Shown here piece by piece: positions 29,726-40,174 of a DNA stretch of 64,000 nt. Below the pieces are notes generated by a model, which ran no database searches, was not told the origin of the DNA, and was given only the letters and a program-made list of their open reading frames with translations. This stretch comes from Phyllobacterium calauticae (lineage in GTDB: Bacteria; Pseudomonadota; Alphaproteobacteria; Rhizobiales; Rhizobiaceae), in contig NZ_JAGENB010000001.1 in the NCBI RefSeq assembly GCF_019991125.1, forward strand, positions 992,001-1,056,000, written 5' to 3'. Position 1 is the first letter of the stretch; every line of letters begins with the position of its first letter. The translations under genes and the position numbers were made by a program.

Positions 29726-31030
29726 ATGGTTCAAGAATTCAGCATACGTTCCTCATACCTGTCGCGGCGGCTGCGGCTGACGACGCTGATCCGCCTGCGC
29801 TGGCTGGCCGTTGCGGGCCAGAGCATCGCAGTTCTCTTCGTGGCGCTCTACCTGAAGTTTCCCTTCCCGGTCAGCATCTGCTTTGCGCTGATTGCCTGCT
29901 CGGCATGGCTGAACCTCCTCCTGTCGTTCCGCTACCCGATCAATCACCGGCTTGAACCGCGGGCGGCCATCACGGTTCTCGCCTTCGATATCCTGCAGGT
30001 GGCGGGTCTGCTCTACATGACCGGCGGGCTGCAGAATCCCTTTGCCGTGCTGATGATCGTCCCTGTCATCATCTCCGCAACATCGCTGCCCGCCTCATCG
30101 ACCGTGACGCTCGGTGTCCTCGTGACGGTCTGCGCGACCGCTCTCGCCTATTTCCATCTGCCCCTGCCCTGGTACCCCGACCAGGCATTGCAGCTGCCGT
30201 TCGTGCTGATTGCAGGGGTGTGGTGTTCCGTTGTTTCGGCGCTGGTCTTCACCGCCGTCTATGCCTACCGCGTTGCCGAAGAAGCGCGGCTTCTGGCGGA
30301 TGCGCTCACCGCGACCGAACTGATCCTGCAGCGCGAGCAGCATCTTTCCGCACTCGATGGTCTCGCTGCGGCGGCGGCGCACGAACTCGGCACACCGCTT
30401 GCGACCATCGCGCTCGTTGCCAAGGAAATGCAGCGGGCATTGGCGCAGGACGATCGCTTTGCCGAGGATATCGAACTCCTGCGCTCGCAAACCGATCGCT
30501 GCCGGGAAATCCTCAAGCGCCTGACCAGCCTGTCCTCGGAAAGCGAGGAACATATGTCGCGGCTGAAGATTTCCTCGCTGATCGAGGAAGTCATCGAGCC
30601 CAACCGCAATTTCGGCATCAGCATCGAGGTGACGAAGCTGCGCGGCGAAGGCAACGAACCGGTCATCCGCCGCAATCCGGGAATCATTTACGGCCTCGGC
30701 AATCTGGTGGAGAACGCGGTGGATTTTGCCCGCGAAACCATTCAGGTCAGTTGGGGCTGGACCGACAAGACGGTGCAGATCGTCGTTGCCGATGACGGCA
30801 AAGGTTTTCCGGCTGATATTCTCGACCGAATCGGCGAGCCCTATACCACCGGCCGCGACCGCGAGACCAATGAACATGGCGGCGGGCTGGGGCTGGGGCT
30901 GTTCATCGCCAAAACATTGCTGGAGCGTTCCGGTGCGGCCATCACCTTCCGCAATCGCAATGATCCGGGGCAAGGCGCAGAAGTTGTCGTGACATGGCCG
31001 CGCAATCAACTTGATGAACAAAACGGATAA
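29726..31030 (+). CDS. actS: Redox sensor histidine kinase ActS/RegB/PrrB
   Basis: A 434-residue membrane kinase with six N-terminal membrane helices and the quinone-sensing motif GGLQNPF (residues 100-106). The H-box AAAAHELGTPLATIAL places the phospho-accepting His at 219, and the RegB redox-box cysteine is in TDRCREILKRL (Cys259). ATP-binding boxes are NLVENAVDFA, DDGKGFP and GGGLGLGLFIAKTL. RegB-type kinases respond to ubiquinone state and oxygen and control respiration, carbon and nitrogen metabolism. The cognate regulator follows 68 bases downstream. Confidence 0.96.
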   Translation: MVQEFSIRSSYLSRRLRLTTLIRLRWLAVAGQSIAVLFVALYLKFPFPVSICFALIACSAWLNLLLSFRYPINHRLEPRAAITVLAFDILQVAGLLYMTGGLQNPFAVLMIVPVIISATSLPASSTVTLGVLVTVCATALAYFHLPLPWYPDQALQLPFVLIAGVWCSVVSALVFTAVYAYRVAEEARLLADALTATELILQREQHLSALDGLAAAAAHELGTPLATIALVAKEMQRALAQDDRFAEDIELLRSQTDRCREILKRLTSLSSESEEHMSRLKISSLIEEVIEPNRNFGISIEVTKLRGEGNEPVIRRNPGIIYGLGNLVENAVDFARETIQVSWGWTDKTVQIVVADDGKGFPADILDRIGEPYTTGRDRETNEHGGGLGLGLFIAKTLLERSGAAITFRNRNDPGQGAEVVVTWPRNQLDEQNG

Positions 31031-31098
31031 CCTTTGACTTTTTGTTCATTGCAAACCATTAACGGAGTATATTTATAAGAAATGAGCAGGAAACCCTG

Positions 31099-31662
31099 AT
31101 GGAACACACGGATCAGGACGATATTGCGGCCATAGGCGGCGATCGGACACTGTTGCTGGTCGACGACGACAAGCCCTTTTTGCAGCGCCTGGCGCGTGCC
31201 ATGGAATCCCGTGGTTTCACCGTTGCAACGGCTGAATCGGTCGAGGCGGGACTTGCCAGCGTCAAGACGCACGCACCGGCCTATGCCGTGGTCGACATGC
31301 GGCTGGGCGACGGCAACGGCCTCGATATCATCGAGGCAATCCGGGCTCGCCGCGAAGACACCCGCGCCATTGTCCTGACCGGCTACGGCAACATTGCGAC
31401 AGCGGTCAACGCCGTCAAGCTCGGTGCCATCGACTACCTGTCTAAGCCCGCCGATGCCGATGAGGTGTTTGCCGCGCTGACCCGCCGGTCCGGTGCCAAG
31501 GTTGCCCCGCCGGAAAACCCGATGTCGGCGGATCGCGTCCGCTGGGAACATATCCAGCGCGTTTACGAGATGTGCGACCGCAATGTTTCCGAAACGGCCC
31601 GCCGCCTCAACATGCACCGGCGCACCCTGCAACGCATCCTCGCAAAGCGCGCGCCGCGCTGA
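31099..31662 (+). CDS. actR: Response regulator ActR/RegA/PrrA
   Basis: A 187-residue two-domain regulator. The receiver domain has LLLVDDDKPFLQRLARAM, phospho-acceptor Asp66 in VVDMRLGDGNGL, and LTGYGNIATAVNAVKLGAIDYL with KPAD. After a short Pro-rich linker the Fis-type HTH reads WEHIQRVYEMCDRNVSETAR then RLNMHRRTLQRILAKRAP. It forms the redox-responsive pair with the upstream kinase; the highly conserved HTH indicates the global RegA regulon. It converges on mmcB with a one-base gap. Confidence 0.97.
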   Translation: MEHTDQDDIAAIGGDRTLLLVDDDKPFLQRLARAMESRGFTVATAESVEAGLASVKTHAPAYAVVDMRLGDGNGLDIIEAIRARREDTRAIVLTGYGNIATAVNAVKLGAIDYLSKPADADEVFAALTRRSGAKVAPPENPMSADRVRWEHIQRVYEMCDRNVSETARRLNMHRRTLQRILAKRAPR

Positions 31663-31663
31663 A

Positions 31664-32158
31664 CTATTCCATATCCGTTTCGGGCAAGTGAATTCCGGAC
31701 AATTCGGCCAGTGTCATCCGCGCCGCGCTCACCCGCGCAAAGCGCAGGGTCATCGCCTTGCGCGTCGCCCCGGACAATTTGTGCTCGGGCGCTTCGCGCA
31801 GGATTTCCGCGCCATAGCCATCCGACAGGATAAATCCGCAGTCCTGCGGGAAAATATCCGCGGGAACGCCGGGATGGGTGGCAAAGAACAGCCGGTCGCA
31901 ATGGGCCCGGTAATCCGGCCATTTCTTGTCGACCTTCCAGTCCTCGATCGATGATTTGATCTCGACGATCCAGATTTCACCGGTGCGCGACATGGCAACG
32001 AGGTCGGCCCGCCGGCCCGAAGCCAGCGGCAACTCCGGCATCACCGCCAGACCCAGCTCAAGAAACAGCCGCTGCACGCCGCGGCGCACCAGCATGGCGT
32101 TCTCTGACTGACGACCATCGATGAGCGGGCTGGTCTGACCGGGAATCACAAGGGGCAT
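31664..32158 (-). CDS. mmcB: MmcB family DNA repair protein
   Basis: A 164-residue restriction-endonuclease-fold protein: RRGVQRLFLELGLAVMPELP, then the nuclease core RRADLVAMSRTGEIWIVEIKSS with the D...ExK metal-binding pattern, DWKVDKKWPDYRAHCDRLFFA and a PQDCGFILSDGYGAEI segment. MmcB was identified in Caulobacter as an SOS-linked protein involved in mitomycin-C damage repair and is conserved in alphaproteobacteria. Length and motifs fit. Confidence 0.9.
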   Translation of the reverse strand: MPLVIPGQTSPLIDGRQSENAMLVRRGVQRLFLELGLAVMPELPLASGRRADLVAMSRTGEIWIVEIKSSIEDWKVDKKWPDYRAHCDRLFFATHPGVPADIFPQDCGFILSDGYGAEILREAPEHKLSGATRKAMTLRFARVSAARMTLAELSGIHLPETDME

Positions 32159-32338
32159 GATGCAAGTATCGCTGAGATCGCTACAACCGCATACGGCAAA
32201 AATGCACCACTTGGTTGAGGATAAGTATGGTTAACAGAAAACTACGCTTTACGGTTAATCAAGCATTAACAATAATGGCAGTAATGAGGGAAGACAACTG
32301 AATCGCCTTAGATTCGGCCAATACTTGATGGGGTGACT

Positions 32339-32956
32339 ATGCAACTCAAGACAATCGTCCTTGCAGTTGGACTGATGGGTGCAACTGCTCTGACGGGCTG
32401 TTCCACGATCGGCTTCAACTATTCCACTGCCTCCTATTCCTCCGTGACTGACGCCGGTTATGTGCTTCCAGCCATTCCCCGCGCCAAGATTCCGCCGCAG
32501 TTCCTGCGTCAGGAAGTTCGCTACGATGGCGGTGAAGCCGCAGGGACGATCGTTGTCGATACCAAGGCAAAGTTCCTCTACTTCGTCCTCGGCGACGGAC
32601 GCGCCATGCGCTACGGCATCGGCGTCGGCAAGCAGGGCTTTGAATGGCAGGGTTCGGCGCGCATAGCCATGAAGCGCGAATGGCCAACCTGGACGCCGCC
32701 GAAGGAAATGATCAAGCGCAAGCCTGAACTGGCCGAATTCCGCGAGGGCATGGACCCGGGCCTGCAGAATCCGCTGGGCGCCCGTGCGCTTTACCTCTTC
32801 AACAAGGGCGGCGATACCGGCTATCGCCTGCACGGAACGCCGGAATGGTGGTCCATCGGCAAGGCGATGTCGTCGGGCTGCATCCGCCTGATGAATCAGG
32901 ACATCATCGACCTCTTCAACCGCGCCGAGGTGGGTGCGAAGGTCGTCGTTCTCTAA
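32339..32956 (+). CDS. L,D-transpeptidase (YkuD) lipoprotein
   Basis: A 205-residue protein with a lipobox (MGATALTGC, Cys21) and a YkuD catalytic domain from about residue 65. The active-site motif is HGTPEWWSIGKAMSSGCIRL, with His165 and catalytic Cys181. Enzymes of this group make 3-3 peptidoglycan cross-links or attach proteins to peptidoglycan in the periplasm. I chose ATG 32339, preceded by GGGG at five bases, over a GTG two codons upstream. A strong hairpin terminator follows. Confidence 0.94.
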   Translation: MQLKTIVLAVGLMGATALTGCSTIGFNYSTASYSSVTDAGYVLPAIPRAKIPPQFLRQEVRYDGGEAAGTIVVDTKAKFLYFVLGDGRAMRYGIGVGKQGFEWQGSARIAMKREWPTWTPPKEMIKRKPELAEFREGMDPGLQNPLGARALYLFNKGGDTGYRLHGTPEWWSIGKAMSSGCIRLMNQDIIDLFNRAEVGAKVVVL

Positions 32957-32979
32957 TTCTCCGGCTTATGAATTGCTTG

Positions 32980-33006
32980 AAAAGGCTGCCCCTTCGGCGG
33001 CCTTTT
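32980..33006. terminator. Bidirectional rho-independent terminator
   Basis: AAAAGGCTGCC and GGCGGCCTTTT pair (one G-T wobble) around the loop CCTTC, with a T-run on the plus strand and a matching A-run on the other side. It terminates the L,D-transpeptidase transcript and, read from the minus strand, the toxin-antitoxin transcript that ends at 33006. Confidence 0.85.
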
Positions 33007-33419
33007 CACACGCTCCAGGGGTTGATGGTCTTGACCCCTGTTGATGCAAAATCCGCAATATTGCGGGTTACCACAACCATGCCATGGACCAGGGCCGTTG
33101 CAGCGATAAGCGCATCGCGCTCCGCTTGAGGGTTCGGGACGTGCAGGTGCGCGCAGCGTTGTGCGACAGCCGTATCCACTGCGAGAACTCTTCCCTCGAA
33201 CCGAGGCAACACCCAATTGTCCCGCCATAGGCGCAGGATCGCCCCTTGTTGCGCATCCCGCCGGTCCACGAGCAGCAGCCCCTGTTCAATCTCCAGTATC
33301 GTAATGGCCGATAGGAAAAAATGCGAAAAAGGTATGGTCGATGCCCAAGCCATGACGTTCGCATCGGCTCTGTCCGGTCGGCGCATTTCGGAAATGAAAT
33401 TGGTATCCAGAACAAACAT
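33006..33419 (-). CDS. vapC: VapC-type PIN-domain ribonuclease toxin
   Basis: A 137-residue PIN-domain protein with the four acidic positions visible: Asp5 in MFVLDTNFISEMRR, Glu43 in ITILEIEQG, Asp102 in AERDALIAATAL and Asp123 in VTRNIADFAS. The family cleaves tRNA or rRNA when released from its antitoxin. Its ATG overlaps the antitoxin stop codon by one base (TGATG). The stop codon touches the bidirectional terminator. Confidence 0.94.
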   Translation of the reverse strand: MFVLDTNFISEMRRPDRADANVMAWASTIPFSHFFLSAITILEIEQGLLLVDRRDAQQGAILRLWRDNWVLPRFEGRVLAVDTAVAQRCAHLHVPNPQAERDALIAATALVHGMVVVTRNIADFASTGVKTINPWSV

Positions 33420-33673
33420 CAGGACAGATCAGCCGGACGAAACCGGACATTCAGACTGGGTATTTCGAAATCAAAATCCGAGGGTTCCTGTTGCGCCAGG
33501 ACGTCGGCAAGACTCTCCTGTCCCCCGGTGAGCTTCAGATATTCTTCCATGCTCAGGAGGACATGGGCGGGCCTGCCCCGATCCGTGATGAACACGGGGC
33601 CGTTGTTTGCCGCCTTCTTGACGTCGCTGGCATGCTGATTGAATTCTCTGCTCGAAACAGTTGTAATGCCCAT
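33419..33673 (-). CDS. Phd/YefM-family antitoxin of the VapC toxin
   Basis: An 84-residue antitoxin: GITTVSSREFNQHASDVKKA forms the Phd/YefM DNA-binding opening, then GPVFITDRGRPAHVLLSMEE, and an acidic toxin-binding tail SDFDFEIPSLNVRFRPADLS. The ATG at 33673 is preceded by AGAGGTG. Phd-type antitoxins commonly pair with PIN toxins in alphaproteobacteria. It should repress its own promoter through the inverted repeat just upstream. Confidence 0.93.
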   Translation of the reverse strand: MGITTVSSREFNQHASDVKKAANNGPVFITDRGRPAHVLLSMEEYLKLTGGQESLADVLAQQEPSDFDFEIPSLNVRFRPADLS

Positions 33674-33689
33674 CACGCACCTCTTTGAA

Positions 33690-33709
33690 TTGTAGATATG
33701 TTACTACAA
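33690..33709. promoter_or_regulatory. Inverted-repeat operator of the Phd/VapC operon
   Basis: TTGTAG and CTACAA are perfect inverted arms separated by eight bases, beginning 17 bases upstream of the antitoxin ATG. Position and symmetry match a Phd/YefM autorepression site. Confidence 0.65.
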
Positions 33710-33783
33710 ACCGGCGACGTAGACAAACCTATCCCGGCCGCCGCAATCCGATTTATTTGCCGAACTGATTTTTGCCGTGTTGA

Positions 33784-35469
<1,686 letters not shown>

Positions 35470-35484
35470 TTTTCCAAGTCGGTG

Positions 35485-35520
35485 ACAACAAAGGGGCCGC
35501 GTTTGCGGCCCTTTTGTTGT
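35485..35520. terminator. Strong bidirectional rho-independent terminator
   Basis: An extended stem (ACAACAAAGGGGCCGC against GCGGCCCTTTTGTTGT) closes a GTTT loop, with T- and A-rich flanks. It lies 15 bases after pgm and eight bases before the end of the convergent GH92 gene, so it can serve both. Confidence 0.9.
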
Positions 35521-35528
35521 CTGAAGCT

Positions 35529-38495
35529 TTATTGCGGCGGGCTGCATGCCGCCGCTGGCGTCAACACTGGCACGTCCTTGCCATCCGGGCCGAAGGATGG
35601 CGGTATGTTTGTTGTCGGCTTTGATGCCCAGCAACTCGGTTTGTCACCAAGAGCAAAGTCGAGGGTTACAGGCTGTTTGGCAAATGGGTCAATCGGCAGC
35701 CATGTACTGTCATAGGACTTGCCGTCGAGCTTTACACTTTGGATATAGGTCGAGGCTGGCTTGTCCGCTGTGATCGTGACCAGCTTCCTGTCACCCCGCC
35801 AGACCACAGCCTTTTCGAAAATGGGACTGGTCAAGGTCAAGCCGGGTACAGCCAGAATTTCCGGATAAAGGCCGAGTGCGCCCCAGACATACCAGCCGGA
35901 GGTGGCGCCTTCATCGTCATTTCCAGGTAGCCCCGACGGGGCGTTCGTATAGTTTCTGCCAAGAATCCGGCGAACAAGTGTCTGCGATTTGTAAGGTTGG
36001 CTCGTCCAATTATAAAAGAAGGGCGTAGCAAAACCCGGCTCATTGCCGACCCACAGATAGGGTGAGTTCGTGGCAGCATTGACATATTTTGTGAAAGTGT
36101 CGAGACGCTCAATCGCATCGGTTTCCAAATCCGGATTGGTGGTCTTGTCCTTCACCAGCATACGCAGGAGCCCTCGGATATTGTGAGGCATCATATACGT
36201 ATATTGTTCCGCATTGCCCTCCCGGTAATTAGTCTTGCTATCAACTGGTGTATATTTTGACCATGTGCCATCCGCATTGCGCGGTTGCAATTGCGGATAG
36301 GGTTGGCCGTTTACCTTGCGCCATTCCGGATTGAACAGGTTTGTCCAATTGTTCGAGCGTGCTAGCAGTTTGGTCGCGTCGTCCGATCCACCACCTGCAA
36401 CGAGTTGGCTGGTTTGTTTATCAAGGCTCGCAATAAAGCGGGAGATGGCAAAATCTGTGCTGGCATATTCGAGTGTATTGGAGGTCGGCGTGTTCTCATA
36501 TTTATGCTGCCCCTCGTCGGGTCCGAGGTAACCACGTTTATCGTATTCAGCCACATGAGGCAGAGTGGTTACACCCCGGCACGTCGTTTTAACCCCCTTC
36601 GCCATGTCCAGCATGATCTTGCGTGCGGCAGCGGTATCAAGGTTCTGTGCACCGAAAGCATGGGTTTGCGCGACGATGATGGAAGCACCGTCGCCCGGCA
36701 TGATGTTGCTGTTGGATGTCCCCTCGACCCACATAGGGAACACGCCGCCACATTGTTTTGCATCATTAATGAGGGATTGCGCCATGTCTGCCGCCTCATT
36801 GGGAGTGAGCAAAGCCTGCATGGGCGCAAGGGAGCGATAGGAGTCCCAGCTGGAGAACGTCGTATAATGGACCCTGTCCCTTTCAACCTTCTCCACAGTT
36901 ACCTTGCCGTCAAAACTTACATATTCACCATTCACATCACTGAAGACCGAAGGGGCAAAAAAGGAACGATAGAGCGCGGTGTAGAATATCTTTTTCTGAT
37001 CGTCGGTGCCGCCTGTGACCTGAATGGAATTCAGACGTTTGTTCCAGTCAGAATCAGCGTGTTTGCGCGCTTCATCGAAGGAAAGCCCAGCGCTTTCCGC
37101 CCCCAGATTGCCCTTGGCATTGGCAACACTGACATACGAAACACCGGCCTTCATAACGATAGTGGTTGCCTCCCCCGTCTTGGCCGTAAAGGTCAAAATA
37201 GAGCTGGATTTATCGGCGGTGAAGGCTTGGTCGAACTGCGCGAAAAAATAGATGTTGTAGCTCGGGCTGCCGCAAAACCCGCCGCCTGATGTCTTGGCGG
37301 AAATCGTGCGCGCATCAACGTCTACCTTCACGTCGTTTAGACTGGTAAACTTCAGCAAAGCCCCCTTATCCTTGGGGAAAGTGAACTGCCCCAATCCGGT
37401 GCGCGTTGTTGCTGTCAATTCGGTTTTGATCCCGTTGTCAAACATGACCTGATAATAGCCCGGATGGACGGTTTCCTTGTCATGACTGAATGTGGCATTC
37501 CCATCCGACGCATTGGACACGGGCTGAACCTTGAATGGAGCGTATGTACCACACCCGACGCCACTCAGATTGATCATGGGAAAACCATGGATCACGTCCG
37601 AATCATGGTGATAGCCACGCGGGGACCACACACCGCTGATCACATCCGTCTCCGGCCCCCAGGAAACCATGCCGAAAGGTACATTGGCACCCGGATTGAC
37701 AAAGCCGCCCAGCATACTCTCGGTTTCTCCCGGCACATCCGATGCAGGCGACTGACCCGACCCGATCAGCGGGTTGACATAGTGTGTCAAGGCGGCATCG
37801 ACGCGAACGCCGAGTGCCCCTTCCAGCACGGCGATGCGTTTGCTGAAGTCTTCGGCTGAAGATGCTCCAAGCTTTGCTTTGTCGACCGCATCCTTCAAGC
37901 CGTCGAGCTCTACTTGCAAATCCGCAAGCTTCCCTGCATCAGCCTTGCCGGTCTTCAGCAGATCGATGTCGGCAAGCAGCGGGGCGAGAGCCGCCGCTTC
38001 CAGCTTCAGCTTGATCGCCTTGCCATAATCGTCTTTCAGTGCCGTAAACTGTTCCCGCAATGGTTTAAGCGTATCCATATCAGCCTGTGTGGCCGCCGTT
38101 CGCCCATCCAGAGTTTTGAAATTGTCCGTCAGCGACTTGAGGCCGGCATCCAGCTTGTCGATGCGGGGGCCGAGCTCCGTCAACGCGGCAACAGAGGCTT
38201 CTGTCTGGCCGGCCCGGCTTTGCAAAAGTTCGATGGTGGACTTGAGTGCAACCAGTGTCTCTTTCGAGGTCACGGCGTCCCCTTGCAGAATGACGGTGTT
38301 CGCCTGCAGGGTGTCCAAAGTGTCTTTAAGGCCCTTGATCGTTGCCTGGTCCACGCCGCCGTTCAGCGGGCTGATGTCTTCCGCAAAGGTGCCTTGCGCA
38401 TCAGGCGTTGCCGGAGCCTTGTCATCCGCATTATTGCAACCCGCCAGCATAGCGCTGCCGACAAGTCCGGCGATGAGGACGCGTCTGAAAATCAT
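35529..38495 (-). CDS. GH92 alpha-mannosidase-like lipoprotein with N-terminal coiled coil
   Basis: A 988-residue predicted lipoprotein (lipobox GSAMLAGC, Cys20). Residues about 45-230 are heptad-rich, alpha-helical and contain no Cys or Trp: a likely coiled-coil stalk. The GH92 domain starts near residue 238 with HYVNPLIGSG and continues with VPFGMVSWGPETD, GFPMINLSGVGCG, YRSFFAPSVFSDVNGEY, FSSWDSYRSLAPMQ, DEGQHKYENTPTSNTLEYAS and GNDDEGATSGWYVWGALGLY, the last carrying the acidic residues near the active site. GH92 enzymes are calcium-dependent exo-alpha-mannosidases acting on N-glycans or mannans. The start at 38495 follows GGAGG; an upstream terminator and promoter make it monocistronic. 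Confidence 0.92.
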   Translation of the reverse strand: MIFRRVLIAGLVGSAMLAGCNNADDKAPATPDAQGTFAEDISPLNGGVDQATIKGLKDTLDTLQANTVILQGDAVTSKETLVALKSTIELLQSRAGQTEASVAALTELGPRIDKLDAGLKSLTDNFKTLDGRTAATQADMDTLKPLREQFTALKDDYGKAIKLKLEAAALAPLLADIDLLKTGKADAGKLADLQVELDGLKDAVDKAKLGASSAEDFSKRIAVLEGALGVRVDAALTHYVNPLIGSGQSPASDVPGETESMLGGFVNPGANVPFGMVSWGPETDVISGVWSPRGYHHDSDVIHGFPMINLSGVGCGTYAPFKVQPVSNASDGNATFSHDKETVHPGYYQVMFDNGIKTELTATTRTGLGQFTFPKDKGALLKFTSLNDVKVDVDARTISAKTSGGGFCGSPSYNIYFFAQFDQAFTADKSSSILTFTAKTGEATTIVMKAGVSYVSVANAKGNLGAESAGLSFDEARKHADSDWNKRLNSIQVTGGTDDQKKIFYTALYRSFFAPSVFSDVNGEYVSFDGKVTVEKVERDRVHYTTFSSWDSYRSLAPMQALLTPNEAADMAQSLINDAKQCGGVFPMWVEGTSNSNIMPGDGASIIVAQTHAFGAQNLDTAAARKIMLDMAKGVKTTCRGVTTLPHVAEYDKRGYLGPDEGQHKYENTPTSNTLEYASTDFAISRFIASLDKQTSQLVAGGGSDDATKLLARSNNWTNLFNPEWRKVNGQPYPQLQPRNADGTWSKYTPVDSKTNYREGNAEQYTYMMPHNIRGLLRMLVKDKTTNPDLETDAIERLDTFTKYVNAATNSPYLWVGNEPGFATPFFYNWTSQPYKSQTLVRRILGRNYTNAPSGLPGNDDEGATSGWYVWGALGLYPEILAVPGLTLTSPIFEKAVVWRGDRKLVTITADKPASTYIQSVKLDGKSYDSTWLPIDPFAKQPVTLDFALGDKPSCWASKPTTNIPPSFGPDGKDVPVLTPAAACSPPQ

Positions 38496-38825
38496 TGGTT
38501 CCTCCCAAATGAATTTTGCTTTTAAATTTGTGCTTGAAATTAAGAATTGAAAAATGGATGTCGCGTCTGACACGTGCGCGATTGCAACAACCGCGCTTTC
38601 AAACCGTGCTCCTCCCAAAGCGATTTGAAACGATTGAATACGGAGCCGGATTATTTCCTTAAGCCAATGAGTGTCAATTCATCTTAAGTCCAAGAGAATG
38701 ATTTAATAACACCTGCCCTGTTCTCCATCGCGTTGAGCGGATGTACAACATGTGAGGATGAGCACACAGGATCAAGGCCGGGAATGTCGTTTGCGGGCCT
38801 CCCGGCCAAGGCCTATGGCAAACGG
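38496..38825. other. 330-base intergenic region: GH92 leader/promoter and mrp 3' flank
   Basis: No gene is seen here. The part nearest the GH92 gene is A+T-rich leader sequence with a strong GGAGG ribosome site; the middle holds the promoter described separately; the part nearest mrp (from 38690) has no clear terminator. Confidence 0.5.
38650..38688 (-). promoter_or_regulatory. Promoter and paired CTTAAG sites upstream of the GH92 gene
   Basis: On the minus strand TTGACA (38677-38672) is followed after 16 bases by AATAAT (38655-38650), a near-consensus sigma-70 pair predicting a leader of about 150 bases. Two CTTAAG hexamers (38658-38663 and 38683-38688), 25 bp apart, bracket the -35 box and could be operator half-sites. 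Confidence 0.5.
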
Positions 38826-40040
38826 TTACTCGAAAACAATCGCCGGCGCCGTCCGGCCGGGATTGGCTTTCGCCGCCTGCAGCTGATCCCAGACCTTGGC
38901 CGCAATCTCGCGATAGACCTTCGCCTGCGGTCCCTCCGGATTGCTGATGACGACGGGCGTTCCAGCATCGGACATTTCGCGGATTTCCATCACCAGCGGC
39001 ACCTCGCCGAGGAAGGGAACGCCGAGACGCGTAGCTTCAGCCTTGGCGCCGCCATGGCCGAAAATGTCGTAGCGATTGCCGGTGTCGGGCGCGATGAAAT
39101 AGCTCATGTTCTCGACGATGCCGAGCAGGGGCACATCGACCTTCTTGAACATGTTGAGCCCCTTGCGCGCATCGATCAGTGCCAGATCCTGCGGTGTCGA
39201 GACGATGACAGCGCCTGCAAGCGGCACCTGCTGCGCCATGGTCAATTGCGCATCGCCGGTGCCGGGTGGCATATCGACCACGAGCACGTCGAGATCGCCC
39301 CACTGCACTTCGCGCAGCATCTGCGTCAGGGCGGACATCACCATCGGGCCACGCCAGATCATCGGGGTCTCTTCATCGACGAGAAAGCCGATCGACATGA
39401 CTTTCAGGCCATAGCCTTCCATGGGCTTGAGCACACGGCCGGAGACGACTTCCGGGCGGCCGGAGAGATGCAGCAGGCGCGGCATGGACGGGCCATAGAT
39501 ATCCGCATCGAGAATGCCGACACGATGGCCGTTGGCCTGCAGCCCAAGCGCCAGATTGACTGCCGTTGTCGACTTGCCGACGCCGCCCTTGCCCGAGGCG
39601 ACGGCAATGATCGCGCCAACGCCGGGAACGCCCGATTTGACCGGCGCGGCCGCATGGCCGTGCCCGGACTGCGGCTGGGCCGGAACGCGCGGCGGCGGGA
39701 CTGCACCGGCTGGTGCCGGACGCTGCGCGGGACGTTGCGGTGCTGCCGGTGCGGGACGCGGCACCGCGTCATCGCTGGTCGGACCGCCGCGCTTTTCGGC
39801 GGTCAGGGCGACAATGGCCCCGGCGACACCCGGCATGTTCTTGACAACGCGTTCGGCAGCGGCACGCAGCGGCTCCAGTTCCTGCGCGCGCGCCGCCGGA
39901 ACAGTGATGGAGAAAAACACCTTGTTGTCGGCAATGAAAATATCCGAGACAAGTCCCAGATCGACAATGTTGCTGTTGAAATCAGGCCCGGTCACCGTCT
40001 TCAGCTGATCGAGAACCTGATCTTTGCTCACGCCTGCCAT
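38826..40040 (-). CDS. mrp: Mrp/ApbC family iron-sulfur cluster carrier ATPase
   Basis: A 404-residue protein: an N-terminal DUF59/MIP18-like domain (QVLDQLKTVTGPDFNSNIVDLG), a Pro/Ala-rich linker (residues ~105-145), and a P-loop NTPase domain with the deviant Walker A ASGKGGVGKSTTAVNLA. The switch region VVDMPPGTGDAQL and IVENMSYFIAPDTGNRYDIF also match, though the usual CxxC after ENMS is absent in this segment. Mrp proteins carry and transfer Fe-S clusters in the cytosol. It is probably monocistronic. Confidence 0.93.
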   Translation of the reverse strand: MAGVSKDQVLDQLKTVTGPDFNSNIVDLGLVSDIFIADNKVFFSITVPAARAQELEPLRAAAERVVKNMPGVAGAIVALTAEKRGGPTSDDAVPRPAPAAPQRPAQRPAPAGAVPPPRVPAQPQSGHGHAAAPVKSGVPGVGAIIAVASGKGGVGKSTTAVNLALGLQANGHRVGILDADIYGPSMPRLLHLSGRPEVVSGRVLKPMEGYGLKVMSIGFLVDEETPMIWRGPMVMSALTQMLREVQWGDLDVLVVDMPPGTGDAQLTMAQQVPLAGAVIVSTPQDLALIDARKGLNMFKKVDVPLLGIVENMSYFIAPDTGNRYDIFGHGGAKAEATRLGVPFLGEVPLVMEIREMSDAGTPVVISNPEGPQAKVYREIAAKVWDQLQAAKANPGRTAPAIVFE

Positions 40041-40174
40041 GCTTGCTGTCCCTTTTGTTTCTTACCGCTTCACATAGTGCAGTTGAGCAGAAACGCCAAT
40101 GGGGCAAAGCGTACCTTCGCGCGCGAACCGCCGCGTTGAACGAGGCGGTCTGCAGAGCAATCCGCGCAAGCAGA

